From NCBI RefSeq assembly GCF_020615455.1, contig NW_025533762.1, positions 1-64,000 of the forward strand: a stretch of DNA of 64,000 nt, written 5' to 3'. The notes below the pieces were generated by a model. That model had not been told where the DNA came from and searched no databases. It was given only the letters and a program-made list of their open reading frames with translations. Origin of the DNA: Coregonus clupeaformis. Taxonomy: Eukaryota > Chordata > Actinopteri > Salmoniformes > Salmonidae. Shown here piece by piece: positions 21,758 through 32,500 of the stretch. How positions within the stretch are numbered: position 1 is the stretch's first letter; the number at the start of each line of letters is the position of its first letter. Made by a program: the position numbers and the translations under genes.

Positions 21758-22668
21758 TTATTTAAACAAAAAGGTTTGCTTTAATATGGAAATTAGTTCC
21801 ACTACAGCCCCATTCCTGTAGTCCACGATCAGCTCCTTTGTCTTGCTGACATTGACGGAGAGGTTGTTGTCCTGGAACCACGCTACCAGGTCACTGACCT
21901 CCTCCCTATAGGCTGTCTCATCATCTTTGGTGATCAGGCCAACCACCGTCGTGTCGTCAGCAAACTTAATGATGGTGTTGGAGTCGTGCGCGGCCATGTA
22001 GTTGTTGATGAACAGGGAGTACAAGACGGGACTAAGCACACACTCCTGAGGGGGCCCTGTGTTGAGGGTCAGCGGGGCAAATGTGTTGTTGCCTACCCTC
22101 ACCACCTGAAGGTGGCCCGTCAGGAATTCCGGGACCCAGTTGCAGAGGGAGGTGTTTAGTCCCAGGGTCCTGAGGTTAGTGATGACCTTGGAGGGGACAA
22201 TGTTGTTGAACGCTGAACTATAGTCAATGAACAGCATTCTCACGTATGTGTTACTCTTGTCCAGGTGGGAAAGGGCAGCGTGGAGTGCAATAGAGATTGC
22301 ATCTTCTGGATCTGTTGGGGCGGTATGCAAATTGGAGTGGGTACAGGGTGTCTGGGATGTTGGTGTTGATGTGAGCCATGACCAGCCTTTCAAAGCATTT
22401 CATGGCTACAGATGTGAGTACTACGGGCGATAGTCATTTAGTTCAGTTACCTTCGCTTTCTTGGCTACAGGAACAATGGTGGACATTTTAAAGCAAGTGG
22501 GACAACAGACTGGGATAGGGAGAGATTGAATATGTCCGTAAACACCCCAGCCAGCTGGTCTGCACATGCTATGAGGATGCGGCTTGGGATGCCGTCTGGG
22601 CCGGCAACCTTGTGCGGGGTAACACGCTTAAATCTCTTACTCACGTCGGCAAGGGAGCACCCAGTCAT
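21758..22668 (-). pseudogene. Third LINE reverse transcriptase
   Basis: Two frames: 22465-22668, with HKVAGPDGIPSRILIACAD, and 21758-22393, with DAISIALHAALSHLDKSNTY, MLFIDYSSAFNNIVPSK, LNTGPPQECVLSPVLYSLF and IKFADDTTVVGLIT (FADD box). The YRPVALTS block between them is damaged. The glycine of the usual PQGCVLSP block is glutamate here (PQECVLSP), another sign of decay. Confidence 0.85.
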
Positions 22669-22967
22669 CGTGAACAGCTGGGGACCACATCTTTGATTTC
22701 CTTACGGAGGTCATAGCTGGTCTGTTTGTACACGTCCATGTTTTCAGTCACTTTGCCGTGGTTAAATGTGGTGGTTCACGCTTTCAGTTTTGCATGAATG
22801 CTGACATCTATCCATGGTTTTTGGTTTGGATAAGTTCTAATCATCAGAGTAGGAAGAACATCCTCTATGCACTTCCTGATGAATCCAGTCACCAAGTCAG
22901 TGTATACTAGTGTATCAATATTATTCTCAGAGGCGACCCGGAACATTTTCCTGTCAGCATGATCAGC

Positions 22968-23387
22968 AGCATACCATCCTGCATCCCACTGCTGGCTTCC
23001 CTTTGAAGCTAAGCAGCATTGGTCCTGGTCAGTCCCTGGATGGGAAAACAGATGCTGCTGGAAGTGGTGTTGGAGGGCCAATAGGAGGCACACTTTCCTC
23101 TGGTCTAAGGAGTTGCCCCAGGGCAGTGATTTGGGACATTGCCCTGTGTAGGGTGCTTTCCTTCGGATGGGACGTTAAACAGGTGTCCTGACTCTCTTTG
23201 GTCATTAAAGACCCCAATTTGGCCCTCATACCATCATGGCCATCTAATCATCCACAGCTTCCAATTAGCTTATTCATCCTCTCTCCTCCCTCCTGTAACT
23301 ATTCCCCAGGTCGTTGCTGTAAATGATCATGTGTTCTCAGTCAACTTACCTGGTAAAATAAGGGTTAAAAGGGTTACAAAAAAATAT
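22968..23387 (+). mobile_element. 5S rRNA-derived SINE (SINE3-like) inside the third LINE
   Basis: The head matches the 3' part of 5S rRNA in diverged form (GAAGCTAAGCAGCATTGGTC, then TCCCTGGATGGGAAAACAGA), followed by the body typical of teleost 5S SINEs (GGACATTGCCCTGTGTAGGG, GACGTTAAACAGGTGTCCTG) and a tail TACCTGGTAAAATAAGGGTT. It interrupts the LINE linker: LINE sequence for the stretch before MFRVASENN lies at 23388-23440 and continues at about 22965. Confidence 0.85.
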
Positions 23388-24200
23388 TGAAGCACAGATT
23401 CCAATTGGTCAGACCAACGTTGAACAGTCCTTACCACGGGTGCTTCCAGCTTAAGTTTCTGCCTATAGGCAGGGAGGAGCAGAATGGAGGCGTGATCTTA
23501 TTTGCCGAAGGGAGGGCGGGGGAGGGCATTGTAGCTGTCCCGGAACGGAGGGCGGGAGAGGGCTTTGTAGCCATCCTGGAAATGAGAGTAACAATGGTCA
23601 AGGGTGTTCTCTCCGCTTGTAGCACAAGAGATTATAGAATTTCAGGGAGCATTTTCTTCAGATTTCCTTTATTAATGTCCCCAGCTACAATAAATGCTGC
23701 CTCAGGATATGTGGTTTCCAGTTCGCACAAAGTCCAGTGTAGTTTCTTGAGAGCCGTCATGGTGTCGGCTTGGGGTGGAATATACACGGCAGTGACAATA
23801 ACCAAGGAAAATTCTCTCAGGAGGTAATGCGGTCTGCATTTGATGGTGAGGTATTCCAGATCGGGAGATCAAAATGACTTGATTTCCTGTACATTACCAC
23901 AATCACACCATGATTTAACAATGAGATATACCCCTCCACCTCTGTGTTTCCCGGAGGTTCCTTATTCCTGTCCGCGCGATGAACGGAGACGGGGACAATA
24001 TATCTGGAGAGAGCTCCATAAAACAGAATATGTACAGTCTCTTATGTCTCTCTGGAAGGAGATCCTCGCCCTGAGCTTGTCTACTTTATTGTCCAGGGAC
24101 TGAACGTTAGCGAGTAATATACTCTGAAGCGGTGGACGGTTTGCTCGCTGCCTGAGTCTGACTAGAACCCAACTTCTCCTCCCTCTTCTCCAGCATCAAC
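23388..24200 (-). pseudogene. Third LINE endonuclease, decayed
   Basis: Minus-strand broken frames show a first block before VNVQSLDNK-like sequence near 24110, the ILCFTETW region lost, GGGVYLIVKSWCD-like sequence near 23920, and PEAAFIVAGDINKGNL (GDFN block changed) near 23680. A duplicated PRPPFRDSYNALPRPPF region follows near 23510-23590. The SDH block is damaged. This is the endonuclease half of the split LINE. Confidence 0.7.
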
Positions 24201-24320
24201 GTTTTGGTGTAGCACCCGGAATGAATGGGGCTGCCTCAGGAAGTTCAAACAAAGGATCCAGGTCAGGGAAGTTGAACTTCTGAACAAATTTCTGGTGAGT
24301 GACCACCGATCTAATATCTA

Positions 24321-24853
24321 AAAGTTATTTTCAGCTGTAGGTAATAATACTAGAAATTGTTATCATTATGTAAATGAATAATTAGGGTGAAAATTATGGG
24401 GAAATGTGCAAAATGTTATATATATTTTATACTAGTTACGATAGAAAGAATAATGAAAAGTATTTCTATAAGATGTGATTTATTTGTTTATTTTTTCAAG
24501 CCTAAATGGTCAACAATGTTTTTTGTGTTTGTACTCCTATCATTTACTGCACCCCACATAATTGCCTGTATCGTGTCACAGTAAAAGTGGATCCATTCTA
24601 CTCAGGAGCACTTTCAGTTGCCAAATCCAATATGAAAAACATGCTGAACATTGTGCAATACAAATGGGCTAAATAACAATGGGATTTAAATGTGTTTTCT
24701 AACATTTATAATACTTTGTATTAATATAATTATGAATAGTATTATTATAAATAATGTTTTGTTATTTGTATTACTTTTAATAATAAGGCTTTTAACAATT
24801 TTCCTTTTTTGACATTGTTAAACAAAATTCTGCCAACATTTCCTAATAAAATG
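24321..24853. other. AT-rich, no gene seen
   Basis: Strongly AT-rich sequence with no supported feature. Confidence 0.35.
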
Positions 24854-25010
24854 TGGTCCTCTGTAGCTCAGCTGGTAGAGCATGGCGCTTGTAACGCCAA
24901 GGTAGTGGGTTCGATCCCCGGGACCACCCATACACAAAAATGTATGCACGCATGACTGAAAGTCGCTTTGGATAAAAGCGTCTGCTAAATGGCATATTAT
25001 TATTATTATT
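24854..25010 (+). mobile_element. tRNA-derived SINE
   Basis: tRNA-like head GGTCCTCTGTAGCTCAGCTG, B box GGTTCGATCCC near 24909, and the tail GGATAAAAGCGTCTGCTAAA followed by an ATT microsatellite. It lies about 470 bp upstream of fam184a. Confidence 0.85.
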
Positions 25011-25199
25011 AAAATGTTACGAATTTCGACCATTAGTGTGATTTTTTACAATTTTCATTGCAGGACTTTTATTTTGAAGGGAAATCGCCGAGGTCACTGA
25101 TTTATTTTTGCTAGGTCTTGCTTATTCTTTCTGGCTTTTAAATATACATTCCTTCACCCTAGCAGGGCATAAAGTTGCGTTATTCCGTTATGCTGATGT

Positions 25200-25478
25200 A
25201 GTCGATCATTTGACCAATGACAACAGCTGTGATGGGCCGGGCTAAATGTTTAACCCGGCCCACATTTAACCTCTCCCGGTTCCGCGGTACGCAGCGAGGA
25301 TTATCTCGCGCTCTTTGCAATCTGCGCTAGGTACCCCCCTATTCCGGGATTGCGAGTACTATCACACCAGTAATTATCAACAGCAAAAGAGAATGCCACA
25401 ACGACTAAACATTAGTTAACCTGGTTCCCAGGAACCGTTTTCTGGCTGGACCGTCGTGACAGTAGCGTGTGTGTGAAG
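25200..25478 (+). promoter_or_regulatory. fam184a: Probable fam184a promoter and 5' UTR
   Basis: The 280 bp before the start codon is richer in CG dinucleotides than the flanks, in particular 25267-25345 (TCCGCGGTACGCAGCGAGG and TCTCGCGCTC). A CCAAT box lies at about 25214 (TTGACCAATGAC). A 28-bp palindrome sits at 25234-25261. No TATA box is obvious. This suggests a CpG-type promoter; the transcription start cannot be fixed from the sequence. Confidence 0.5.
25234..25261. promoter_or_regulatory. 28-bp palindrome upstream of fam184a
   Basis: Two 13-bp arms, GGGCCGGGCTAAA and TTTAACCCGGCCC, face each other across TG with one mismatch. Such symmetry near a promoter could be a dimeric factor site or a hairpin. 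No known motif is claimed. Confidence 0.45.
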
Positions 25479-25655
25479 ATGGCGACTGGAACGGGTTGGC
25501 AGCAACCGTACAATACCGCATCGGGCAATCCATGTATTATTACCAGTACAGGGAAATATAATTCATGGAACATGTTTTACGAGGCAGGTTTAACGATGGA
25601 ATATACTCAAGACCTGCATCTGAAAATGAGTAAGAAAATAGCACAATTGACGAAG
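25479..25655 (+). CDS. fam184a: fam184a coding exon 1 (residues 1-59)
   Basis: The first coding exon encodes MATGTGWQQPYN at the start and DLHLKMSKKIAQLTK at the end, the latter matching the conserved N-terminal block of vertebrate FAM184A. The ATG at 25479 has a good Kozak context (A at -3, G at +4). A GTG 12 bases upstream is in frame but is not a credible start. The exon ends AAG before GTTTGT, a phase-0 GT donor. FAM184A is a long coiled-coil protein of about 1,100 residues with no known enzymatic role. Intron 1 is 9.2 kb and largely transposon-filled. The middle residues (20-40) look variable. Confidence 0.88.
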
Positions 25656-26113
25656 GTTTGTTGATGCGCACGTTTTCTTCTTGCAAGCTGTCACAGTACA
25701 GGCTCATGCGTTTATTTGTCCTGCTGGCAATAGAAATTATGTAATTCACTATAGATTCACCTAGGCTACAGTGTCTGTGTGATATGATTAGCAGAATTTA
25801 GTAAAGGCTACGTTGTTACAGTGAAAATCACACTGATGCTGAAGAAAAGCATTTAAATGTCCCTGGTGGAGTGGTCACTCATCGCTAAGGAAATATACAA
25901 TTCAATGTTATTGTTGTCCTACCTAGGAATACTGTCATTCTGTTGAGGGCTGATACATTTGTGAACAGCAGGAAATACATTGTTTTACATAATTCCTGAA
26001 AGATGGTCTGTTATTATATCCTGTATGGATTAAATAGTCGTTCCATGTCAGCTACAGTAGGCCATAAAAACATTTAACTGACAGGATATTACTTTTGAAT
26101 TGTTGTTTTCTGT
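25656..26113. other. Start of fam184a intron 1, no feature
   Basis: Unremarkable AT-rich intron sequence. Confidence 0.4.
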
Positions 26114-26115
26114 TA

Positions 26116-27178
26116 CTAGCCTTCAGAAAGTATTCACACCCCTTGACTTTTTCAAAATGTTGTTGTGTTACAGCCTGAATTTAAAATGGATTAACTTGAG
26201 ATTGTGTGTCACCTGATCTACACACTACCCCATAATGTCAAAGTGGAATTTTGTTTATAGATTTTTTACAAATTAATTAAACATGAAAAGCTGAAATTAC
26301 TTGAGTCCTTCCTAACTCAGTTGCTGGAAAGGGAGGAAACCGCTCAGGGATTTCACCATGAGGCCAATGGTGATTTTAAAACAGTTACAGAGTTTAATGG
26401 CTGTGATAGGATAAAACTGAGGATGGATCAACAACATTTGGGGCAAACGCAACACATCACTGAGTACCACTCTTCATGTTTTCAAGCATAGTGGTGGCTG
26501 CATCATGTTATGGGGATGCTTGTCATCGGCAAGGACTAGGGAGTTATTTAGGATAAAAAGAAACGTAATAGAGCTAAGCACAGGCAAAATCATAGAGGAA
26601 AACCTGGTTTTGTCTGTTTTTCAACAGACACTGGGAGACAAATTCACCTTTCAGCAGGACAATAACTGAAAACACAAGGCCAAATATACACTGGAGTTGC
26701 TTACCAAGATGACATTGAATGTTCCTGAGTAGCCTAGTTACAGTTTTGACTTAAATCGTCATGAAAATCTATGGCAAGACTTGAAAATGGCTATCTAGCA
26801 ATGATCAACAACCAACTTGAATGAGCTTGAATAATTTTAAAAAGAATAATGGGCAAATATTGTACAATCCAGGTATGCAAAGCTCTTAGAGACTTACCCA
26901 AAAACACTCACAGCTGTAATCGCTGCCAATCATGTAGCTGTAATCGCTGATTCAAACGTATTGACTCGGGGTTAAAAATGTATCTAATCAAGATATATTA
27001 GTGTTTTATTTGTCATGATTTTTTTTTAAATCTTAGAATTTTTCTTCCACTTTGACATTAGAGTATTGTGTGTGGATCGTTGACAAAAAATGACAATTCA
27101 ATCAATTTTAATCCCACTTTTAACTTATAACAAAATGTGTAAGAAGTCAAGGTGTGTAAATACTTTCTGAAGACACAG
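26116..27178 (+). mobile_element. Tc1-like transposon, degenerate
   Basis: Terminal inverted repeats: GCCTTCAGAAAGTATTCACA at the left (from 26119) and TACTTTCTGAAG at the right (27160), with TA on both sides (26114-26115 and 27179-27180). The inside is a badly decayed Tc1 transposase on the + strand, with HSGGCIMLWGCL near 26485, FTFQQDN near 26650 and a remnant of the NLWQDLK region near 26770. Numerous stops and a shortened 5' half make it a fossil. The same family occurs at 45159-45868 and 49490-49905. Confidence 0.8.
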
Positions 27179-27180
27179 TA

Positions 27181-28631
27181 AAGATTTTCGCATACCACAG
27201 ACCGATATATTAATAAGGGGAATTCCATCAAATATACAGAACTTTTGTCTAATACCTTACTATAAGTACTGTAAAAACGGGATAATATTTGGTGTAATTA
27301 TTGGTATCTTCATTGTAATGGAAAATTGTGAATTATGCAGTAATTTTTTGTTTTATCAAAAGGAAAATACTCTGAAACGTTTTACTGCAGCATACTGTAA
27401 ATGATGGTGTATTGTTGGAAAATGTTGTGGGTGGGGAAAAAATTGCTATATTTTGAATGGTACTGTAATTCCACCCCACAGAATACAGTACCTTACCGTA
27501 TATTTGGAGCGCCAAAAACCTTTTGACCACTAGTGGGTGCATGGTATTGTTGTTTCCGGCTCATTAAAATATTTTCAGGTGTGCCTTGTAAGAGGATATA
27601 TTTGTTACACCCGTGAGTGAGAATGCTGTACCAATTTAACTCCTATGTGGTTATAGTTCCCCATCAATTTAAAATGTATAGGGGACAGATTGGAGTGGCA
27701 GCAAGACTTAAACCTTAAATGGTTGAGCATTTTGCTGTGTCCTTTTGGTCTGTTTTGTCCTGTAGTTGCTGCCAGTTTGGAAGCCTTTGTTAAGGCCTCT
27801 AGAAATGCAAGTGGTACAAAACACCAAATATTAATTAATATTCTGTAATGTTTGTTAACACTTTACCTAGCAGCCAGCCAACCTGCTTGCACCAATCCCT
27901 TTTATAATAAAAATCCCTTTAATTTATTCATCAATTCTTTCATTCATTCCGATAGCATTTACTTTTTTTTTTACAGTATAATACAGTACATTTTACAGTA
28001 TTGTACTGTGTGTCATTACACAGTACTTGCTTTGATACCGTATTTATATTACAGTAAGTGTACTGTAATATGAAATACAGACTTTTACTGCCACGAGCTG
28101 CCTGTAAACTACTGTCAAATTCCAGGTAACCCCTTTACAGTGTTTTTTTATGCAGCACCCACCAACAAGCTGCTTGCTTGGCTAGTGGGAATGTCCTGAG
28201 CCAGCATAGAAAGGATTAAGAAAGGATTAGGAAGTGTATCCTCCTCCGCACATCCTCATACCCATATCATGTTAACACTATACTTGAACCCTTTGACATT
28301 TGGCCTAAAAACGGTCATAAAAGTGGCGTAAGGGATGTTGTTAACAGTCATGACAGATGATGACTGACTTTGGCAAGTTGACACCAGCTATCATGGCTGT
28401 TTTCTGTTGTTTCAGTGTTAAGACAATGTTGTGTGTAGCCTTTATGACTAAGCATTCAACTAAAGCGAACATTTATGTAACAATATCTAATTTCATGTCC
28501 TCCAAAGCTTTACTGATCAAACTCTCAAACTAATTCTCAAAATGCATCATGAGGGCAATTGTTCTGATGCTATTCAACCAGTGCCAGTGGGGTACACATT
28601 ACATGTATTCTGTGGTTGTATAGATGAAGGG
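27181..28631. other. Intron 1 sequence rich in TACTGTA motifs
   Basis: Repeated direct and inverted TACTGTAA/TTACAGTA strings occur at 27250-27500 and 27970-28140, as in small AT-rich foldback repeats of fish. Exact element ends could not be set. The rest shows nothing coding. Confidence 0.4.
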
Positions 28632-28738
28632 CAGGGTCATATTCATTAGTGCACAACAAACCATTTTGCAAAGTTCATGTAGTCCCTCCCATTTTCGGTC
28701 CATTTTCTGTCGTTTGGTGTCTAGTGAATACCACCCTG
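28632..28738. repeat. Short foldback MITE-like element
   Basis: The left end CAGGGTCATATTCATTAGTG and the right end, which on the opposite strand reads CAGGGTGGTATTCACTAGAC, are inverted copies. About 107 bp and non-coding. The CAGGG ends suggest hAT, but no 8-bp target duplication was seen. Confidence 0.55.
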
Positions 28739-28989
28739 GTGACTGGAATCAATACAGATAATTATATCCCTTACTGTTCTGCAGAAAGAATACAAATGGC
28801 GCCATCTGAAAAACAATGCTTCCTTGTTAGTAGTGAGCCATTGAGATCTTACATAATACAGACATTGGGTATCATTATTGTGGAAACCCTCCACAACTGT
28901 TTTTTCTGCTGAAAAGGGGAATAATCTTTCCCTCATCTTTCCATATTTGGCTTGTATTCAATAACTTGACACTAGTTTTACCAGATATA

Positions 28990-30196
28990 CACTACATTAC
29001 CAAAAGTATGTTGACACCTGCTCGTCGAACATCTCATTCAAAAATCATGGGCATTAATATGGAGTTGGTCCCCCCTTTGCTGCTATACCAGCCTCCACTC
29101 TTCTGGGAAGGCTTCCCACTAGATGTTGGAACATTGCTGTGGGGACTTGCTTCCATTCATCCACAAGAGCATTAGTGAGGTCGGGCACTGATGTTGGGCG
29201 ATTAGGCCTGGCTCGCAGTCGGCATTCCAATTCATCCCAAAGGTGTTTGATGGGGTTGAGGTCAGGGCTCTGTGCAGGCCAGTCAAGTTCTTCCATACCG
29301 ATCTCGACAAACCATTTCTGTATGGACCTCGCTTTGTGCACGGGGGCATTGTCATGCTGAAACAGGAAAGGGCCTTCCCCAAACTGTTGCCACAAAGTTG
29401 GAAGCACAGAATCGTCTAGAATGTCATTGTATGCTGTTGCGTTAAGATTTCTCTTCACTGGAACTAAGGGGCCTAGCCCGAACCATGAAAAACAGCCCCA
29501 GACCATTATTCCTCCTCCACCAAACTTTACAGTTGGTACTATGCATTTGGGCAGGTAGCGTTCTCCTGGCATCCGCCAAACCCAGATTCGTCCGTCGGAC
29601 TGCCAGATGGTGAAATGTGATTAATCACTCCAGAAAACGCGTTTCCACTGCTCCAGAGTCCAATGTTGGCCGACGCTTGGCATTGCGCATGGTGATCTTA
29701 GGCTTGTGTGCGGCTGCTTGGCCATGGAAACCCATTTCATGAAGCTCCCGACGAACAGTTCTTGTGCTGACGTTGCTTCCAGAGGCAGTTTGGAACTCAG
29801 TAGTGAGCGTTGCAACTGAGGACAGACTATTTTTATGTGCTCCAGCACTCGGCAGTCCCGTTCTTTGAGCTTGTGTGGCCTACCACTTCGCGGCTGAGCC
29901 ATTAGTGCTCCTAGATGTTTCCACTTCACAATAACAGCACTTACAGTTGACCGGGGCAGCTCTAGCAGGGCAGAAATTTGACACGCTGACTTGTTGGAAA
30001 AGTGGCATCCTATTGCGGTGCCACGTTGAAAGTCACTGAGCGCTTCAGTAAGGCCATTCTACTGCCAATGTTTGTCTATGGAGATGACATGGCTGTGTGC
30101 TCTATTGTATACACCTGTCAGCAACGGGTGTGGCTGAAATAGCCGAATCCACTAATTTGAATGGGTGTCCACATACATTTGTGTGTATATATAGTG
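28990..30196 (-). mobile_element. Tc1-like transposon, minus strand
   Basis: Ends CACTACATTACCAAAAGTAT (left) and TGTGTATATATAGTG (right) with TA at 28988-28989 and 30197-30198. The right TA is shared with the next transposon, which starts at 30199. Internal transposase on the minus strand is frameshifted. Same family as the element at 42146. Confidence 0.88.
29054..29929 (-). pseudogene. Tc1-like transposase, frameshifted
   Basis: The 172-codon piece at 29054-29572 covers the C-terminal half: KFGGGGIMVWGCFSWFG, LFQHDNAPVHKA (second catalytic aspartate) and SPDLNPIKHLWDELE (glutamate region; here K replaces E in NPIEHLW, which is the catalytic position). The N-terminal piece at 29621-29929 carries PRSGRPHKLKERDCR, an AT-hook-like GRP motif between the two paired-like helices. 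The first catalytic aspartate block (WSD) ends the N-terminal piece. A stop and a frameshift near 29573-29640 separate them. Confidence 0.82.
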
Positions 30197-30352
30197 TACA
30201 GTGAGGGAAAAAAGTATTTGATCCCCTGCTGATTTTGTACGTTTGCCCACTGACAAAGAAATTATAAGTTTATAATTTTAATGGTAGGTTTATTTGAACA
30301 ATGAGAGACAGAATAACAACAGAAAAATCCAGAAAAACGCATGTCAAAAATG

Positions 30353-31050
30353 TTATGAATTGATTTGCATTTTAATGGAGGAAATTAGTATTTGACCCCT
30401 CTGCAAAAGATGACTTAGTACTTGGTGGCAAAACCCTTGTTGGCAATCACAGAGGTCAGACGTTTCTTGTAGTAGGCCACCAGGTTTGCACACATCAGGA
30501 GGGATTTTGTCCCACTCCTCTTTGCAGATCTTCTCCAAGTCATTAAGGTTTCGAGGCTGACAGTTGGCAACTCGAACCTTCAGCTCCCTCCACGATTTTC
30601 TATGGGATTAAGGTCTGGAGACTGGCTAGGCCACTCCAGGACCTTAATGTGCTGCTTCTTGAGCCACTCCTTTGTTGCCTTGGCCGTGTGTTTTGGGTCA
30701 TTGTCATGCTGGAATACCCATCTACGACCCATTTTCAATGCCCTGGCTGAGGGAAGGAGGTTCTCACCCATGATTTGATGGCACATGGCCCCGTCCATCG
30801 TCCCTTTGATTTGATGCGGTGAAGTTGTCCTGTCCCCTTAGCAGAAAAAGACCCCCAAAGCATAATGTTTCCACCTCCATGTTTGACGGTGGGGATGGTG
30901 TTCTTGGGGTCATAGGCAGCATTCTTCCTCCTCCAAACACGGAGAGTTGAGGTGATGCCAAAGAGCTAGATTTTGGTCTCATCTGACCACAACACTTTCA
31001 CCCAGTTCTCCTCTGAATCATTCAGATGTTCATTGGCAAACTTCAGACGG
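30353..31050 (-). pseudogene. C-terminal part of split Tc1-like transposase
   Basis: Broken catalytic half: KLFGITSTLRVWRRRNAAYD near 30950 in shifted frames, HGGGNIMLWGSFSAKGTGQ near 30870, FQHDNDPKHTAKATKEWLKK and SPDLNPIEN in the 30580-30798 frame, then a frameshift, and a C-terminal CKEEWDKIPPDVC tail at 30353-30538. At least three frameshifts. Confidence 0.75.
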
Positions 31051-31359
31051 GCATGTACAGGATCTCACAAAAGTGAGTACACCCCTCACATTTTTGTAAA
31101 TATTTGAGTATATCTTTTCATGTGACAACACTGAAGAAATGACACTTTGCTACAATGTAGAGTAGTGAATGTACAGCTTGTATAACAGTGTAAATTTGCT
31201 GTCCCCTCAAAATAACTCAACACACAGCCATTCATGTCTAAACCGCTGGCAACAAAAGTGAGTACACCCCTAAGTGAAAATGTCCAAATTGGGCCCAATT
31301 AGCCATTTTCACTCCCCGGTGTCATGTGACTCATTAGTGTTACAAGGTCTCAGGTGTGA

Positions 31360-32454
31360 ATGGGGAGCAGGTGTGTTAAATTTGGAGTCATCGCTCTCAC
31401 ACTCCCTCATACTGGTCACTGGAAGTTCAACATAGCACCTCATGGCAAAGAACTCTCTGAGGATCTGAAAAAAAGAATTGTTGCTCTACATAAAGATGGC
31501 CTGGGCTATAAGAAGATTGCCAAGACCCTAAAACTGAGCTGCAGCACGGTGGCCAAGACCATACAACGGTTTAACAGGACAGGTTCCACTCAGAACAGGC
31601 CTCGCCATGGTCGACCAAAAAAGTTGAGTGAACGTGCTCAGCGTCACATCCAGAGGTTGTCTTTGGGAAATAGACGTATGAGTGCTGCCAGCATTGCTGC
31701 AGCGGTTGAAGGGGTGGGGGGTCAGCCTGTCAGTGCTCAGACTATACGCCGCACACTGCATCAAATTGGTCTGCATGGCTGTCGTCCCAGAAGGAAGCCT
31801 CTTCTAAAGATGATGCACAAGAAAGCCCGCAAACAGTTTGCTGAAGACAAGCAGACTAAGGACATGGATTACTGGAACCATGTCCTGTGGTCTGATGAGA
31901 CCAAGATAAACGTATTTGGTTCAGATTGTGTCAAGCGTGTGTGGCGGCAACCAGGTGTGGAGTACAAAGACAAGTGTGTCTTGCCTACAGTCAAACATGG
32001 TGGTGGGAGTGTCATGGTCTGGGGCTGCATGAATGCTGCCGGCACTGGGGAGCTACAGTTCATTGAGGGAACCATGAATGCCAACATGTACTGTGACATA
32101 CTGAAGCAGAGCATGATCCCCTCCCTTCGGAGACTGGGCCGCAGGGCAGTATTCCAACATGATAACGACCACAAACACACCTCCAAGACGACCACTGCCT
32201 TGCTAAAGAAGCTGAGGGTAAAGGTGATGGACTGGCCAAGCATGTCTCCAGACCTAAACCCTATTGAGCATCTGTGGTGCATCCTCAGACGGAAGGTGGA
32301 GGAGTGCAAGGTCACTAACATCCACCAGCTCTGTGATGTCGTCATGGAGGAGTGGAAGAGGACTCCAGTGGCAACCTGTGAAGCTCTGGTGAACTCCATG
32401 CCCAAGAGGGTTAAGGCAGTGCTGGAAAATGATGGTGGCCACACAAAATATTGA
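31360..32454 (+). CDS. Tc1-like transposase, open frame
   Basis: A 364-codon frame with no interruption. Residues 30-75 form the first paired-like DNA-binding helix-turn-helix, GRPKK at 84-88 is an AT-hook-like motif, and a second helical domain lies at about 90-145. The DDE catalytic residues are present: D179 (WSDETK), D268 (FQHDND) and E303 (NPIEHLW), with 34 residues between the last two. Oddities: residue 25 is ATA, at the position where I expect the family's start methionine (before APHGKELSE), so translation would have to begin at the upstream ATG. Residue 271 is histidine where other copies in this window have proline (DNDPKH). The frame ends GGHTKY. It may be recently active, but the lost start makes current activity doubtful. 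Confidence 0.85.
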   Translation: MGSRCVKFGVIALTLPHTGHWKFNIAPHGKELSEDLKKRIVALHKDGLGYKKIAKTLKLSCSTVAKTIQRFNRTGSTQNRPRHGRPKKLSERAQRHIQRLSLGNRRMSAASIAAAVEGVGGQPVSAQTIRRTLHQIGLHGCRPRRKPLLKMMHKKARKQFAEDKQTKDMDYWNHVLWSDETKINVFGSDCVKRVWRQPGVEYKDKCVLPTVKHGGGSVMVWGCMNAAGTGELQFIEGTMNANMYCDILKQSMIPSLRRLGRRAVFQHDNDHKHTSKTTTALLKKLRVKVMDWPSMSPDLNPIEHLWCILRRKVEECKVTNIHQLCDVVMEEWKRTPVATCEALVNSMPKRVKAVLENDGGHTKY

Positions 32455-32500
32455 CACTTTTGGCCCAATTTGGACATTTTCACTTAGGGGTGTACTCACT

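Larger units (their letters stand above)
21770..24320 (-). mobile_element. Third LINE (Rex1/CR1-like), minus strand, split by a SINE
   Basis: Same family as the 13060 LINE. From the 5' end (high coordinates) to the 3' end: endonuclease at about 23390-24200, a 5S-derived SINE insertion at 22968-23387, linker at 22776-22965 (NQKPWIDVSIHAKLKA) and RT at 21758-22668. The 3' end of the element is missing after about 21776. Multiple frameshifts and a small internal duplication of the RPPF-coding segment near 23510-23580 show that it is dead. Confidence 0.85.

Noticed and set aside
24854..24930. Functional tRNA genes at this and other SINE heads
   Set aside because: A and B boxes are present, but the cloverleaf is not kept and the SINE body and tail follow directly.
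25467..25478. In-frame GTG upstream as the start of fam184a
   Set aside because: ATG at 25479 has a good Kozak context and fits the conserved MAT N-terminus; GTG starts are rare in vertebrate nuclear genes.
31869..32483. 204-codon minus-strand frame across the nested Tc1 element
   Set aside because: It lies opposite the transposase and has no domain; the + strand frame explains the sequence.
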